A DNA stretch of 64,000 nt from assembly GCA_004295045.1 (NCBI GenBank), contig SHND01000054.1:62001-126000 (forward strand), in the 5' to 3' direction. The first letter of the stretch is position 1; each line of letters starts with the position of its first letter. The notes beneath the pieces are model-generated. The model saw nothing but the letters and a program-made list of their open reading frames with translations, had not been told where the DNA came from and did not search any database. Origin of the DNA: Chloroflexota bacterium (GTDB lineage: Bacteria; Chloroflexota; Anaerolineae; UBA4142; SHND01). Below are positions 50,750 to 59,772 of the stretch, piece after piece. The translations under genes were made by a program, and so were the position numbers.

Positions 50750-51013
50750 CTAACTGCAGCCCATTGTTCGCATTTCGCCGTCGGGTTCGATCGAAACAAT
50801 CCAATCCTGCTGTGCTGACTCTTGCAAACTCGCGCCCTTTGCCGTCGCGCCGAATCCGCTTATCAAGCGCAAACGGCGCGCAATCGCAAAACCCATTTCT
50901 GCCAACTGTTCCTGTCGCGCGTCCAAATCGCCCTTTACGCGGACAATCACGCGAAAGGTTTCTTTGGGGTTCTTGCTCGCTAGCGACGCAAGGGCGGGCT
51001 CAACCTTGGGCAT
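50750..51013 (-). CDS. Small hypothetical protein, inhibitor-I9/subtilisin-propeptide-like
   Basis: 87 residues: FRVIVRVKGDLDARQEQLAEMGFAIARRLRLISGFGATAKGASLQESAQQDWIVSIEPDGEMR. The betaalphabeta-betaalphabeta order and the closing V-SIEPDGEMR strand resemble the I9 propeptide of subtilisin-like proteases, but no protease gene adjoins. Function unknown. Eighteen bases upstream of the DUF433 gene on the same strand. Confidence 0.6.
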   Translation of the reverse strand: MPKVEPALASLASKNPKETFRVIVRVKGDLDARQEQLAEMGFAIARRLRLISGFGATAKGASLQESAQQDWIVSIEPDGEMRTMGCS

Positions 51014-51169
51014 TACCGCTATCTTAGCACAAACGAATTACGTGAGCAACGCGCGAAAATTTCCCTTTTATTTTCGTTTCGATTGTGCTATCATCTCGCC
51101 ATTCTCTCTCTTCCGCGCGCAAATTTCCTCTCGGCTTGCGCGCCTTTGCAGTCCAACTTTTAATTTCAC

Positions 51170-51217
51170 GTTTGACGTTTGACGATTCGTAACCACGTCA
51201 CTCGTCACCCGTCACCC
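51170..51217. repeat. Heptamer array 9 (GTTTGAC / GTCACCC)
   Basis: GTTTGAC twice (51170-51183), then GTCACTC, GTCACCC, GTCACCC (51197-51217), ending seven bases before the aminotransferase ATG. Confidence 0.65.
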
Positions 51218-51223
51218 AAAACG

Positions 51224-52504
51224 ATGCTTCCAACTTCTGCCGAACACCTTTCGCCCGTCTGGGCGCGTTATTCCAACATTCTTGTTGACCATGCCGAGGG
51301 CGCCTACATTTACGCCGATGACGGCGCGCGCTATCTCGATTTCACGTGCGGCATTGGCGTCACGAATACCGGACACTGCCACCCAAAAGTGGTCGCCGCC
51401 GCGCAAGCCCAAGTCGGCAAATTGATTCACGGGCAAGCGAACATCGTCTATCATAAACCGATGCTCGAGTTGGTTGACCAGTTGCTCACCGTCGTTCCCG
51501 AATCGCTCGACACCTTTTTCTTTTCCAATTCGGGCGCGGAAGCGATTGAAGCGAGCGTCAAACTCGCGCGCGCCGCGACGGGACGTCCAAACATTATTTC
51601 ATTCGTCGGCGGTTTTCACGGACGCACCAACGCGACGATGGCGCTCACTTCCTCCAAAGCCGCGTATCGTTCGCGTTACGCGCCGCTCGCATCGGGCATT
51701 CACATCGCCCCCTATCCTTACGCTTATCGAATGGGAATGTCTCCCGAACAAGCCGCGCAGTTTTGTTTGAATGAATTGGAATACATGTTTGAGACGCAAA
51801 CGTCGCCGAGTGAGGTTGCAGGAATTTTGATTGAACCCGTCATGGGCGAAGGCGGTTATCTCGTTCCGCCCGATGGATTTTTGCAAGGTTTGCAAAACAT
51901 CGCGGACAAGCACGGCATCTTGCTTATCGCCGACGAAGTACAAAGCGGTTTCGGGCGCACAGGCAAGTGGTTTGGACATCAACACTGGAATACAACACCC
52001 GACATCATGGTCATGGCAAAAGGACTCGCGTCCGGCTTTCCGCTTTCGGGCATCGCGGCGCGCAAAGAGATCATGGCGAAATGGACCCCCGGTTCGCACG
52101 GCGGCACTTATGGCGGCAACGCGGTGGCGTGCGCGGCGGGCGCGGCGACGATTCGCGCGATGAAAGATGAAGCGATGATTGAAAACGCGGCGCAAATGGG
52201 ACCCGTTTTGCTCGGCGGGTTAAAAGATATTCAAGAGGAATTTCCAATCATCGGCGATGTGCGCGGGCTCGGCTTGATGGCGGCGACAGAATTTACGCAT
52301 CCGTCCGGCGATTGGCATGAATCGAAAAAAATCGCGAACGCGGTGCGGCAAAAATGTATGGACGACGGCAATTTGATGCTGCTGACGTGCGGACCGTACG
52401 ACAATGTGATTCGTTGGATTCCGCCGTTGATTGTGAATGAGGCGCAAATCGGTGACGCGCTGGGGGTGTTTCGAAATGCGGTGAAAAATGCAGCGTTGGG
52501 TTGA
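51224..52504 (+). CDS. Class III aminotransferase, 4-aminobutyrate-type
   Basis: 426-residue PLP enzyme of the GabT/ornithine aminotransferase branch: LDFTCGIGVTNTGHCHPKVV, NSGAEAIEASVKLAR (phosphate-binding), GGFHGRTNATMALTSSK, IADEVQSGFGRTGKWF (Asp to pyridine N) and PLP Lys in VMAKGLASGFPLSG. Substrate could be GABA or a diamine, which would fit the polyamine genes elsewhere in the window. The ATG at 51224 is chosen over upstream frames, which run through array 9. Confidence 0.9.
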   Translation: MLPTSAEHLSPVWARYSNILVDHAEGAYIYADDGARYLDFTCGIGVTNTGHCHPKVVAAAQAQVGKLIHGQANIVYHKPMLELVDQLLTVVPESLDTFFFSNSGAEAIEASVKLARAATGRPNIISFVGGFHGRTNATMALTSSKAAYRSRYAPLASGIHIAPYPYAYRMGMSPEQAAQFCLNELEYMFETQTSPSEVAGILIEPVMGEGGYLVPPDGFLQGLQNIADKHGILLIADEVQSGFGRTGKWFGHQHWNTTPDIMVMAKGLASGFPLSGIAARKEIMAKWTPGSHGGTYGGNAVACAAGAATIRAMKDEAMIENAAQMGPVLLGGLKDIQEEFPIIGDVRGLGLMAATEFTHPSGDWHESKKIANAVRQKCMDDGNLMLLTCGPYDNVIRWIPPLIVNEAQIGDALGVFRNAVKNAALG

Positions 52505-52519
52505 TGCGAAAAATTTTTT

Positions 52520-52550
52520 GGACGCGGGTCAACGCGGATGAACGCAGAAA
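52520..52550. repeat. Heptamer array 10a (GGACGCG/GCGGATG)
   Basis: GGACGCG, GGTCAAC, GCGGATG, AACGCAG in 7-bp register after the stop of the class III aminotransferase. The same motif family recurs at 56586-56658. Confidence 0.6.
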
Positions 52551-52586
52551 TAGAAAACCGGTACGCCAGCAGTAGCGCACAATATT

Positions 52587-52623
52587 CCCCTCTCCTAAAG
52601 GGAGAGGAGTAGGGGGTGAGGGG
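52587..52623. repeat. Heptamer array 11 / hairpin CCTCTCC-TAAA-GGAGAGG
   Basis: C-rich half CCCCTCTCCT followed by the inverted G-rich half GGGAGAGGAGTAGGGGGTGAGGGG. It ends three bases before the DUF1801 gene start, and its G-rich part may replace a normal ribosome binding site. Confidence 0.6.
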
Positions 52624-52625
52624 CA

Positions 52626-53267
52626 ATGGCAGAACTCAAAACCAAAAAAACGGACGCGAGCGTCACAAAATTTCTCGACAGCATCGCGGACGAAAAAAAA
52701 CGCGCGGATGCGTACACGCTTCTCGACATGATGCAAAAGGCGTCCAAGCAAGAACCGAAAATGTGGGGCAGCAGCATCATCGGCTTTGGCGATTATCATT
52801 ACGTTTCGCCTGCCACAGGACGCGAGGGCGATTGGTTTCAGATTGGTTTCTCGCCGCGCAAAGCCAATCTCACGCTCTATGCGATGGGCGGCAGTTGGGA
52901 AAAACAAGCCGCCATTCAAGATTTGGGCAAATATACGCTCGGCGTAGGATGTTTGTACATCAAAAAATTGGATGATGTGAAATTGCCTGTGCTGAAAAAA
53001 ATGATTACGCAGTCGGTCAAGGACGCGAAAAAACAAGCCAATGAAGATGCCAAGCGGGCAAATGCAAATGATTTTGATTTTGTGCCGGGCGCACCCGCGC
53101 GTAACGCGCTCGCGCACGCGGGGTACACGCGTCTCAAGCAACTCACGAAAATTACGGAAGCCGATTTGGTGAAATTGCACGGCATGGGACCCAAAGCGGT
53201 GGCGGCAATAAAAGCAGAAATGAAGGCGCGGGGCTTAAAGTTCAAGCCAGCTGAAAAACGCAAATAG
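52626..53267 (+). CDS. DUF1801 domain with helix-hairpin-helix C-terminus
   Basis: 213 residues. N-terminal DUF1801 (about 1-120, KKRADAYTLLDMMQKASKQ, GYGD-like SIIGFGDYHY, WFQIGFSPRKANLTLYAM, TLGVGCLYIKKLDDV), a small fold related to YdhG-like stress proteins, then a charged linker and a C-terminal helix-hairpin-helix like the RNA polymerase alpha CTD (about 158-205, ARNALAHAGYTRLKQLTKITEADLVKLHGMGPKAVAAIK) that would bind DNA. Function unknown. The start follows array 11 directly. Confidence 0.82.
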   Translation: MAELKTKKTDASVTKFLDSIADEKKRADAYTLLDMMQKASKQEPKMWGSSIIGFGDYHYVSPATGREGDWFQIGFSPRKANLTLYAMGGSWEKQAAIQDLGKYTLGVGCLYIKKLDDVKLPVLKKMITQSVKDAKKQANEDAKRANANDFDFVPGAPARNALAHAGYTRLKQLTKITEADLVKLHGMGPKAVAAIKAEMKARGLKFKPAEKRK

Positions 53268-53457
53268 CGCATCACAAACTTTTGAAATGTAAAAATTTCA
53301 TGTGGTCGACATCCAATACAAAATATTTTGGATGTGAACATTGATTGGTTTGAAAAACCGAACGCCAAGCTGAAACAATCAGTCATTCAAGAGATAGAAC
53401 GCGTCGCCGCATTCTTGGAATGTGCGGGCGTGACCATCAAGCATTTAGGAGACGAAC

Positions 53458-54972
53458 ATGCAAGTCGTGCGTTGGGTCGCTTACGTTGGCATCTTGGTTG
53501 CCATAATACTTTTGCAGACAAATTCCATTTCCGCCGCGCCGCCGCGCGATGACGTTGCCGATTTGGATGCGTTTATCGAAAAGACGCTAAAGGACTATCA
53601 AGTGCCGGGCGCTGCAGTTGCAGTGATCAAAGATGGCAAGGTGGTTTTGGCGAAAGGGTATGGGGTGCGTGACATTAACAAACCCGCCAAAGTGGATAAA
53701 GACACGATTTTTCAACTCGCCTCGGTGACAAAATCATTGACGGGCGCGGCGGTGGGAACGGTGGTGGACGAAGGCAAACTCGATTGGGATACGCCCATCT
53801 TTAACTATTTGCCCGAATTTGTCGGTTACGATCCGTACATGACGCGTTGGCTCACCGAGCGCGATCTGCTTGCAATGCGCACGGGCTGGCCCGCGTTCAC
53901 CGGCGATGAGTTAGACAGCATGGGCTATGACCGCGCCGAAATCGTGCGCCGAATGCGTTACTTGCAGCCGCGCTATAGTTTGCGTGAGGTGGCGCAGTAT
54001 TCCAATCCGGGAATTTTTCTCGCGGGCGAGGTCGCAGCGCGGACGTCCGGATTATCATGGAATGATTTGGTCGAGAAACGCCTGTACGAGCCAATGGACA
54101 TGACGCGTTCGGGAACGGTAGTCAAGGGATTGAATGACGCGAACATGTCAGCGGCGCACGCGGTTGTGGATGGCAAGCTTCAAGTTGTCGAGCCGTCCAT
54201 TCTCGATACAACGGGCGCGGCGAGCTCGGGAACCTCGACCGCAGCAGACATGGCAAAATTTTTGTTGATGTTGTTGGACAAGGGAACTTTCAACGGCAAA
54301 CTGATTTTGAAACCCGAAACCGTTGAAGAGATGTTCAAGCGGAGCATGATCGGCGAAATTGAATTTAGCGAGATACTGCCCATCAGCGAGACGACAGGAT
54401 TTTATTACGGCTTGGGTGTGGACAGTTACGATTACGCCGGGTCTCACATCATTGAAAAAGCAGGCGCACTCGCGGGCGTGCGAACGATCATTACGCTCGT
54501 CCCCGAAAAAAATGCAGCCATCGTCGTCCTTGCGAATCTCAACCTGACCGCGTTTCCCGAAGCGGTGCGCGCGTTTTATTTGAACCAGCTGTTTGGCGTT
54601 GACCCGCAAACCGACCAAAAGGAAATCTTTGAACTCAACAGCCAAATTGCCAAGCTCGTCGCGCCGCCGCCCGCACCAACCAATCCGGGCAAATTCGATG
54701 GCACACTGGACTCGCTCGTCGGCGTATATGAAAATGATTACCACGGACGCTGCGAGATTTCGCGCAGCGGCGACAAATTAAGCGTTGCGTGCGGTCCGGC
54801 AAAATATACGGCGACGTTGACGCATTGGAACAACGGCGCGTTCGTGATGAAATTCCCAGGCGCCACGCAGGCACCAACCCTTACCACGTTCACGATTGGC
54901 GAGGACGGCAAGGCAGATAGTTTTACACACGAGACATGGGGACTGTTTACGCGCGTCCAAGAAGAAAAGTAA
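53458..54972 (+). CDS. Beta-lactamase-fold serine hydrolase (class C type)
   Basis: 504 residues with a signal peptide (VRWVAYVGILVAIILLQTNSISA), so secreted or anchored. Catalytic SxxK is SVTK (about residue 91-94), YxN is YSN (about 180); the usual third motif HxG is replaced by EKAGALAGVRT-like sequence. Middle part LLAMRTGWPAF takes the place of LLTHTSGL. A C-terminal lipocalin-like domain (about 420-500, LVGVYENDYHGRCEISRSGDKL) corresponds to DUF3471. Probably an esterase or D-amino-acid peptidase rather than a true lactamase. TAGGAGA lies 7 bases before the ATG. Confidence 0.88.
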   Translation: MQVVRWVAYVGILVAIILLQTNSISAAPPRDDVADLDAFIEKTLKDYQVPGAAVAVIKDGKVVLAKGYGVRDINKPAKVDKDTIFQLASVTKSLTGAAVGTVVDEGKLDWDTPIFNYLPEFVGYDPYMTRWLTERDLLAMRTGWPAFTGDELDSMGYDRAEIVRRMRYLQPRYSLREVAQYSNPGIFLAGEVAARTSGLSWNDLVEKRLYEPMDMTRSGTVVKGLNDANMSAAHAVVDGKLQVVEPSILDTTGAASSGTSTAADMAKFLLMLLDKGTFNGKLILKPETVEEMFKRSMIGEIEFSEILPISETTGFYYGLGVDSYDYAGSHIIEKAGALAGVRTIITLVPEKNAAIVVLANLNLTAFPEAVRAFYLNQLFGVDPQTDQKEIFELNSQIAKLVAPPPAPTNPGKFDGTLDSLVGVYENDYHGRCEISRSGDKLSVACGPAKYTATLTHWNNGAFVMKFPGATQAPTLTTFTIGEDGKADSFTHETWGLFTRVQEEK

Positions 54973-55018
54973 TTCGCATTGAAATCTGAATCGTCAATTC
55001 ATCACAAGGAGGTACAAG

Positions 55019-56581
55019 ATGATCTACAAATCCCCGTTTCCCGAAATCACCGTTCCCGATGTTCCCCTCGCGCAATTTGTATTGCAGCACGCGATGGAAC
55101 TCGGCGACGCGCCCGCGTTGATTGACGGACCAAGCGGACGCACGTTATCGTACAAACAAGTCGCAGGCGGTTCGCGCCTCGTCGCGTCGTCGCTCGCGAA
55201 AAAAGGGTTTGGCAAAGGCGATGTCTTTGCAATTTGGATGCCGAACATTCCCGAATACGCAATTCCGTTCCTCGCCGTCTCGATGCTCGGCGGCATCAAC
55301 ACAACCTTAAATTCTTTGTACACCCCCGACGAAGCGCGCTATCAGTTGAACGACACGGGCGCGCAGTATCTCGTCACGATTCCGCAATTCATGGAACGCG
55401 CGCTGCCTGCGGTGCAAGGTACGAGCGTGAAAGAAATTTTTGTGATGGGTGAGGCGGAAGGTGCAACGCCGTTCATGTCGCTCATGCAAAGCGATGGTCA
55501 ATTGCCCGATGTAAAAATAAATCCGAAAGAAGATTTGGTTGTGCTGCCATATTCGAGCGGCACGAGTGGGCGTCCGAAGGGCGTGATGCTTACACACTCG
55601 AACCTCGTCGCGCAAATCCTTCAAGTGAGCGCGACGGGTGTATTCGTGGACGGGGATGTGATCATCGGTGTGCTGCCCTTTTATCACATTTACGGCATGG
55701 TGTTGATTCTCTTGTTGTCGCTCGCCAAAGGCAACCGCATGGTTTCCGTGCCGCGTTTCGATATGGAAATGTTTTTGCAAGTGATGGAAAAATATGACGT
55801 AACCATCGCGCCGCTCGTGCCGCCCATCGTACTCGGTCTCGCGAAACATCCCATTGTGGACAAATTCAACTTGTCGAAGTTGCGAACCATCACATCGGGC
55901 GCGGCGCCGCTCGGCGCAGAATTGGAAATCGCGTGTATGAAGCGGTTGAATTGTCTTGTGCTGCAAGGATACGGCATGACCGAAGTGAGCGCGGCGAGTC
56001 AAATCAACCCCGGGGACGCTTCAAAAATTCGTCACGGCTCGGTCGGCTGGACGGTTTCCAATATGGAGTCGAAAATCGTACAGGTTGAAACGGGGCAGGA
56101 TGCGCCGCCCGGTGTCTCCGGCGAAGTTTGTGTGCGCGGTCCGAATCGCATGGTTGGCTATTGGAACAATCCCGAAGCAACCGCTGCGACGATTGATGCA
56201 GAAGGTTGGCTGCATACGGGCGATGTGGGTTACTTTGACGAGGAGGGCTATTTGTACGTTGTGGATCGGGTGAAAGAATTGATAAAGTACAATGCGTACC
56301 AAGTCGCGCCCGCTGAACTCGAAGCGGTATTGGTCACACATCCGATGATTGCGGACTGCGCGGTGATTCCGCATCCCGATCCCGAAGCGGGCGAAATACC
56401 GAAAGCATTTATCGTGAAAAAAGGTGATGTGACTGCCGAAGAAATTATGCTCTATGTTTCTGACCGCGTCGCGCCCTTCAAGAAAATTCGTGCCGTCGAA
56501 TTCGTGGATTCGATTCCAAAATCCGCGTCGGGGAAGATTCTGCGGCGAATTCTGATTGAGCAAGATCGCTCGATGAAATAG
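55019..56581 (+). CDS. Acyl-CoA ligase (4-coumarate/long-chain type, AMP-binding)
   Basis: 520-residue ANL enzyme that activates a carboxylic acid as acyl-AMP and transfers it to CoA in the cytosol. Motifs: A3 YSSGTSGRPKGVMLTH, A5 YGMTEVSAA, A7 TGDVGYFDEEG, A8 DRVKELIKYNAYQVAPAELE, A10 PKSASGKILRR with its Lys. The acid may be a long-chain or aromatic one. AAGGAGGT precedes the ATG by 6 bases. Array 10b begins four bases after its stop. Confidence 0.92.
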   Translation: MIYKSPFPEITVPDVPLAQFVLQHAMELGDAPALIDGPSGRTLSYKQVAGGSRLVASSLAKKGFGKGDVFAIWMPNIPEYAIPFLAVSMLGGINTTLNSLYTPDEARYQLNDTGAQYLVTIPQFMERALPAVQGTSVKEIFVMGEAEGATPFMSLMQSDGQLPDVKINPKEDLVVLPYSSGTSGRPKGVMLTHSNLVAQILQVSATGVFVDGDVIIGVLPFYHIYGMVLILLLSLAKGNRMVSVPRFDMEMFLQVMEKYDVTIAPLVPPIVLGLAKHPIVDKFNLSKLRTITSGAAPLGAELEIACMKRLNCLVLQGYGMTEVSAASQINPGDASKIRHGSVGWTVSNMESKIVQVETGQDAPPGVSGEVCVRGPNRMVGYWNNPEATAATIDAEGWLHTGDVGYFDEEGYLYVVDRVKELIKYNAYQVAPAELEAVLVTHPMIADCAVIPHPDPEAGEIPKAFIVKKGDVTAEEIMLYVSDRVAPFKKIRAVEFVDSIPKSASGKILRRILIEQDRSMK

Positions 56582-56585
56582 ATTT

Positions 56586-56658
56586 GGACGCGGATACACA
56601 CAGAGGAACGCGGATCAGAAAAAAATTTATCCGCGTTCATCCGAGAAAATCCGTGTCC
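56586..56658. repeat. Heptamer array 10b (GGACGCG / inverted)
   Basis: GGACGCG, GATACAC, ACAGAGG, AACGCGG, ATCAGAA, then inverted TATCCGC, GTTCATC, CGAGAAA, ATCCGTG, TCC. It fills the space from the acyl-CoA ligase stop to ten bases before the oxidoreductase start. Confidence 0.65.
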
Positions 56659-56667
56659 AACAAAAAT

Positions 56668-57519
56668 ATGAAACACGGGTTCGTTTTTCCATGGGGCGAT
56701 GCGCGTACCGCGTCCAATTTCGCGCGTGAAGCGGAAAATGCGGGCTGGGACGGCTTTTTTGTGTGGGAAGGCGTTTGGGGTGAGGACGCGTGGGTGATGC
56801 TCGCCGCGTGCGCGATGACGACGGAAAAAATTCGCATTGGCACATTACTCACGCCGCCCACGCGCCGCCGCCCGCACAAACTTGCGAGTGAAACATCGAG
56901 CGTTGACCGCTTGTCGAACGGGCGCTTGATTCTTTCCGTCGGGCTCGGCGCGCCGCATGAGGGTTCGGGTTGGGAAGAATTCGGCGAAATCACTGATCGC
57001 AAAACGCGCGCGGAACGAATGGACGAAAGTTTAGAAATTCTCACGCGCTTGTGGCAAGGCGAACCGTTCGAATACGTCGGAAAACATTTCCGCGCGCGTG
57101 CGCCAATTTTTTCCCAGCCACCGCCGCCAATCCAAAAACCGCGCATCCCGATTTGGGTCGTTGGCGCAATCAATCGCGAAAAATCACTGCGGCGCGTCTT
57201 GAAATACGATGGTTTGTTGCCAACGCTCGTGGCAGACAGAGGCAAAGCAACGCCGGAGCAAGCGCGCAATTTCACGCCCGAAGAATTGCGCGCGGCGGTG
57301 GATTGGCTGAACGCGCGACGGGAGATTGAGACGCCGCTTGATGTGATTGTGGAAAATCAAACGCCCGGTGATGATTTGGAACGCGCGCGGGGAATTATCG
57401 AACCCTACGCGCAAGCGGGCGCGACGTGGCATATCGAATCCATGTGGGATACGATGGAAATGGCAGACGGACAAGCGCGTGTTTTGAAACGCATCAAACA
57501 AGGACCGCCAAAGTTGTGA
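56668..57519 (+). CDS. Luciferase-like (LLM class) flavin-dependent oxidoreductase
   Basis: 283 residues with the flavin/F420 TIM barrel pattern: KHGFVFPWGDARTASNFAREAENAGWDGFFVWEG, IRIGTLLTPPTRRRPHKLASETSSVDRLSNGRLILSVGLG and RIPIWVVGAI. Substrate and cofactor (FMN or F420) unknown. The start at 56668 (MKHGF) is chosen because the 28 residues before it come from array 10b. The stop overlaps the next start (TGATG). Confidence 0.82.
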   Translation: MKHGFVFPWGDARTASNFAREAENAGWDGFFVWEGVWGEDAWVMLAACAMTTEKIRIGTLLTPPTRRRPHKLASETSSVDRLSNGRLILSVGLGAPHEGSGWEEFGEITDRKTRAERMDESLEILTRLWQGEPFEYVGKHFRARAPIFSQPPPPIQKPRIPIWVVGAINREKSLRRVLKYDGLLPTLVADRGKATPEQARNFTPEELRAAVDWLNARREIETPLDVIVENQTPGDDLERARGIIEPYAQAGATWHIESMWDTMEMADGQARVLKRIKQGPPKL

Positions 57520-58889
57520 TGCCTATGTCTATTGACCGTCATCACCTCTCGCATCTCCTCGAAAGAGAACGCGAACTCTTTCGCGCACAACATCCGCGTT
57601 CGTACGAACTTTATTTGCAAGCGCAAAAGTCACTGCTCGGCGGCGTGCCGATGACGTGGATGATGAAATGGGCGGGCGGCTTTCCCGTCTTTATGCGCGA
57701 GGCAAAGGGCGCGCGCCTCGTTGATGTGGACGACATTTCGTACATTGATTTTTGTTTGGGCGACACGGGCGCGATGGCGGGACACTCGCCACAAGCGACT
57801 GTAGATGCGTTGGCGCGGCAAGGCGCGAGCGGCATCACGACGATGCTGCCGACGGAGGACGCGCTTTGGGTCGGCAACGAATTGACGCGGCGTTTTGGGC
57901 TGGACTATTGGCAGTTCACGTTGACGGCGACCGACGCGAATCGGTTCGTCATTCGCATTGCGCGCGAAATCACGCAGCGTCCCAAAATTCTCGTGATGAA
58001 TTATTGCTATCACGGGAGCGTGGATGAAACATTGATTGCGTTACATGATGGCGTCGCGGGCGCGCGCGAAGGAAATGTGGGACCACCCGTTGACCCCAAC
58101 GTCACAACCAAAGTGATCGAGTTCAATGACCTCGACGCGTTGGAACGCGCGCTTGCGCCGCGCGATGTCGCGTGTGTGCTGCTCGAACCCGCGATGACGA
58201 ACATCGGAATTGTTTTGCCCGATGAAGGTTATCACGCCGCGCTGCGCGAACTGACGCGTCAAACAGAGACGCTGCTGGTGATTGACGAAACGCATACGTT
58301 TTGCGCGGGCGAAGGCGGTTACACGCGCGCGTACGGACTGCAACCGGATATTCTCACGATTGGCAAAGCGATTGCGGGCGGAATTCCTGCGGGCGCGTTC
58401 GGTGTGACAAAAGATGTCGCAGGAAAAATGTTTGCGCGGCAGGACGCCGACTATGTGGATGTTGGCGGAATTGGCGGAACGCTCGCGGGGAACGCGCTTT
58501 CGCTTGCGGGAATGCGCGCGACATTGGAAAATGTATTGACCGCCGACGCGTTCGCGCAGATGATTCCGCTTGCGGAAAAGTGGGCGCGCGGCGTCGCAAA
58601 TGTGATTGAGGAATTTGAACTCCCTTGGCACGTAACGCAATTGGGCGCGCGCGCCGAGTATCGGTTTATGCCGAACGCGCCGCGCAATGGCGGTGAAGCG
58701 GCAGCCGCGCATGATGAGGCATTGGAACAATACATGCACTTGTACGCGTTGAATCGCGGCATTTTGATGACGCCTTTTCACAACATGGCGTTGATGTCGC
58801 CCGCGACGACGCCGAGTGATGTGAATTACCATACGCTGGTGTTTGGCGAAAGTGTGGCGGAACTGTTCCAGCTCACAAACGTTGCTTGA
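57519..58889 (+). CDS. Class III aminotransferase, glutamate-1-semialdehyde-aminomutase-like
   Basis: 456 residues: YIDFCLGDTGAMAGHSPQATVDALA, LTATDANRFVIRIAREIT (cf. NSGTEA region altered to ATDAN), YCYHGSVDETL, LVIDETHTFC (Asp to pyridine) and PLP Lys in LTIGKAIAGGIPAGAFG. The order FTLTATDANR and the loop GGVPMTWMMKW point to a non-HemL member acting on an amino group of unknown substrate; true glutamate-1-semialdehyde aminomutases keep S-GTEA. Start 57519 overlaps the previous stop. Confidence 0.85.
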   Translation: MPMSIDRHHLSHLLERERELFRAQHPRSYELYLQAQKSLLGGVPMTWMMKWAGGFPVFMREAKGARLVDVDDISYIDFCLGDTGAMAGHSPQATVDALARQGASGITTMLPTEDALWVGNELTRRFGLDYWQFTLTATDANRFVIRIAREITQRPKILVMNYCYHGSVDETLIALHDGVAGAREGNVGPPVDPNVTTKVIEFNDLDALERALAPRDVACVLLEPAMTNIGIVLPDEGYHAALRELTRQTETLLVIDETHTFCAGEGGYTRAYGLQPDILTIGKAIAGGIPAGAFGVTKDVAGKMFARQDADYVDVGGIGGTLAGNALSLAGMRATLENVLTADAFAQMIPLAEKWARGVANVIEEFELPWHVTQLGARAEYRFMPNAPRNGGEAAAAHDEALEQYMHLYALNRGILMTPFHNMALMSPATTPSDVNYHTLVFGESVAELFQLTNVA

Positions 58890-59006
58890 CAGTTTCAGGC
58901 AAATTTTCTTGCGAGCTAATATTGTTCCCCGCAAAATTCTTTCGTCACGTTCGAGCATTTATAATGAGACGGAATAATTCAGTGATACACAACACGCAAA
59001 ACGTTT

Positions 59007-59012
59007 TATAAT
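59007..59012 (+). promoter_or_regulatory. -10 box TATAAT of the PRC-barrel gene
   Basis: TATAAT about 30 bases before the ATG at 59043; a weak TGATAC-like -35 is possible 17-18 bp upstream. Confidence 0.45.
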
Positions 59013-59042
59013 AGCCCCATCCCTTGCACAATGGAGACTCTC

Positions 59043-59555
59043 ATGGCAACTGGCAAACAGATTCAGAATAAACAATTGATTGCGCTGACTAACGGCAAAA
59101 AGGTTGGCGAAGTCAAGGACTTGTACCTCGACGACAGATTGAACAAAATCGTCGCGCTCTATCTCGGCGCGGAAGGACTCATCAACAAGAAACATTTTGC
59201 GATGCCGCGCAGCCACGTTCAAGTGATGGGCGTGGACGCGTGGCTCGTCACCGACAGCAATGCCATTCCTCCCGAATCGCTGCCCGATTTTGACCGCATG
59301 GTTTTGATGTCGGAAGTGCGCGGGCGCGAAATCGTCACCGAAGGCGGAACAAAAATTGGAGCGGTCGAAGATTTTATTTTTGATGACGCGGGCGAACTGG
59401 TGGGTCTCACGTTAAATAAAATTGTCATACAGGGTCCTCTCGCCGAGCGCAAAGTGATTGCGCGTGCCGCCATTTCCACTGTTGGCAGCAATACGAGCGC
59501 GATGACGACGGATTTGGCAAAGGCAGAGGCGACGCAAGTGCCGGCGCAGGGGTAA
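59043..59555 (+). CDS. PRC-barrel domain protein
   Basis: 170 residues containing two PRC-barrel repeats: KQLIALTNGKKVGEVKDLYLDDRLNKIVALYLG and REIVTEGGTKIGAVEDFIFDDAGELVGLTLN. The 15-residue lead is polar, there is no signal peptide, and the last 20 residues are Ala/Thr-rich. PRC-barrel proteins bind RNA (RimM type) or photosystem-like pigment complexes; in this tandem form the function is unknown. A ribosome binding site GGAG and a TATAAT promoter precede the ATG at 59043. Confidence 0.82.
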   Translation: MATGKQIQNKQLIALTNGKKVGEVKDLYLDDRLNKIVALYLGAEGLINKKHFAMPRSHVQVMGVDAWLVTDSNAIPPESLPDFDRMVLMSEVRGREIVTEGGTKIGAVEDFIFDDAGELVGLTLNKIVIQGPLAERKVIARAAISTVGSNTSAMTTDLAKAEATQVPAQG

Positions 59556-59556
59556 G

Positions 59557-59772
59557 ATGTCTCAAGGGTTGTTGCCACGTAAACGAACCATCGCGCGGGT
59601 CGTTCACAAATATCCACTTGGAAAGCAGCCGCGCGCAATCGAGTATTGGCGGACGCAAACCTATGAAGCGCGTCTCGCCGCGCTAGAAGAAATTCGCAGA
59701 GAGTATCATGGCTGGACAGATGAAACTGAACCCCGATTGGCGCGAGTTTATCGAATTGTTAAACGTAAATGA
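59557..59772 (+). CDS. Small basic protein upstream of nucleotidyltransferase (putative antitoxin)
   Basis: 71 residues: [60 protein letters not shown]. Pattern [26 protein letters not shown] resembles the small proteins that precede AbiEii/DUF6036 nucleotidyltransferases in two-gene modules. Its last third overlaps the start of the next gene by 65 bp (or 53 bp from the inner ATG at 59720). Confidence 0.65.
   Translation: MSQGLLPRKRTIARVVHKYPLGKQPRAIEYWRTQTYEARLAALEEIRREYHGWTDETEPRLARVYRIVKRK

Noticed and set aside
53328..53552. Frame starting MDVNIDWFEKPNAKLKQSVIQEIERVAAFL... before the serine hydrolase
   Set aside because: It loosely resembles the tail of a winged-helix DNA-binding protein but runs out of frame into the hydrolase signal peptide; too little to call a gene or pseudogene.
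53458..54972. True beta-lactamase (resistance gene)
   Set aside because: The third active-site motif is not the KTG/HTG of lactamases and a DUF3471-like domain is attached, as in esterases and peptidases of this fold.
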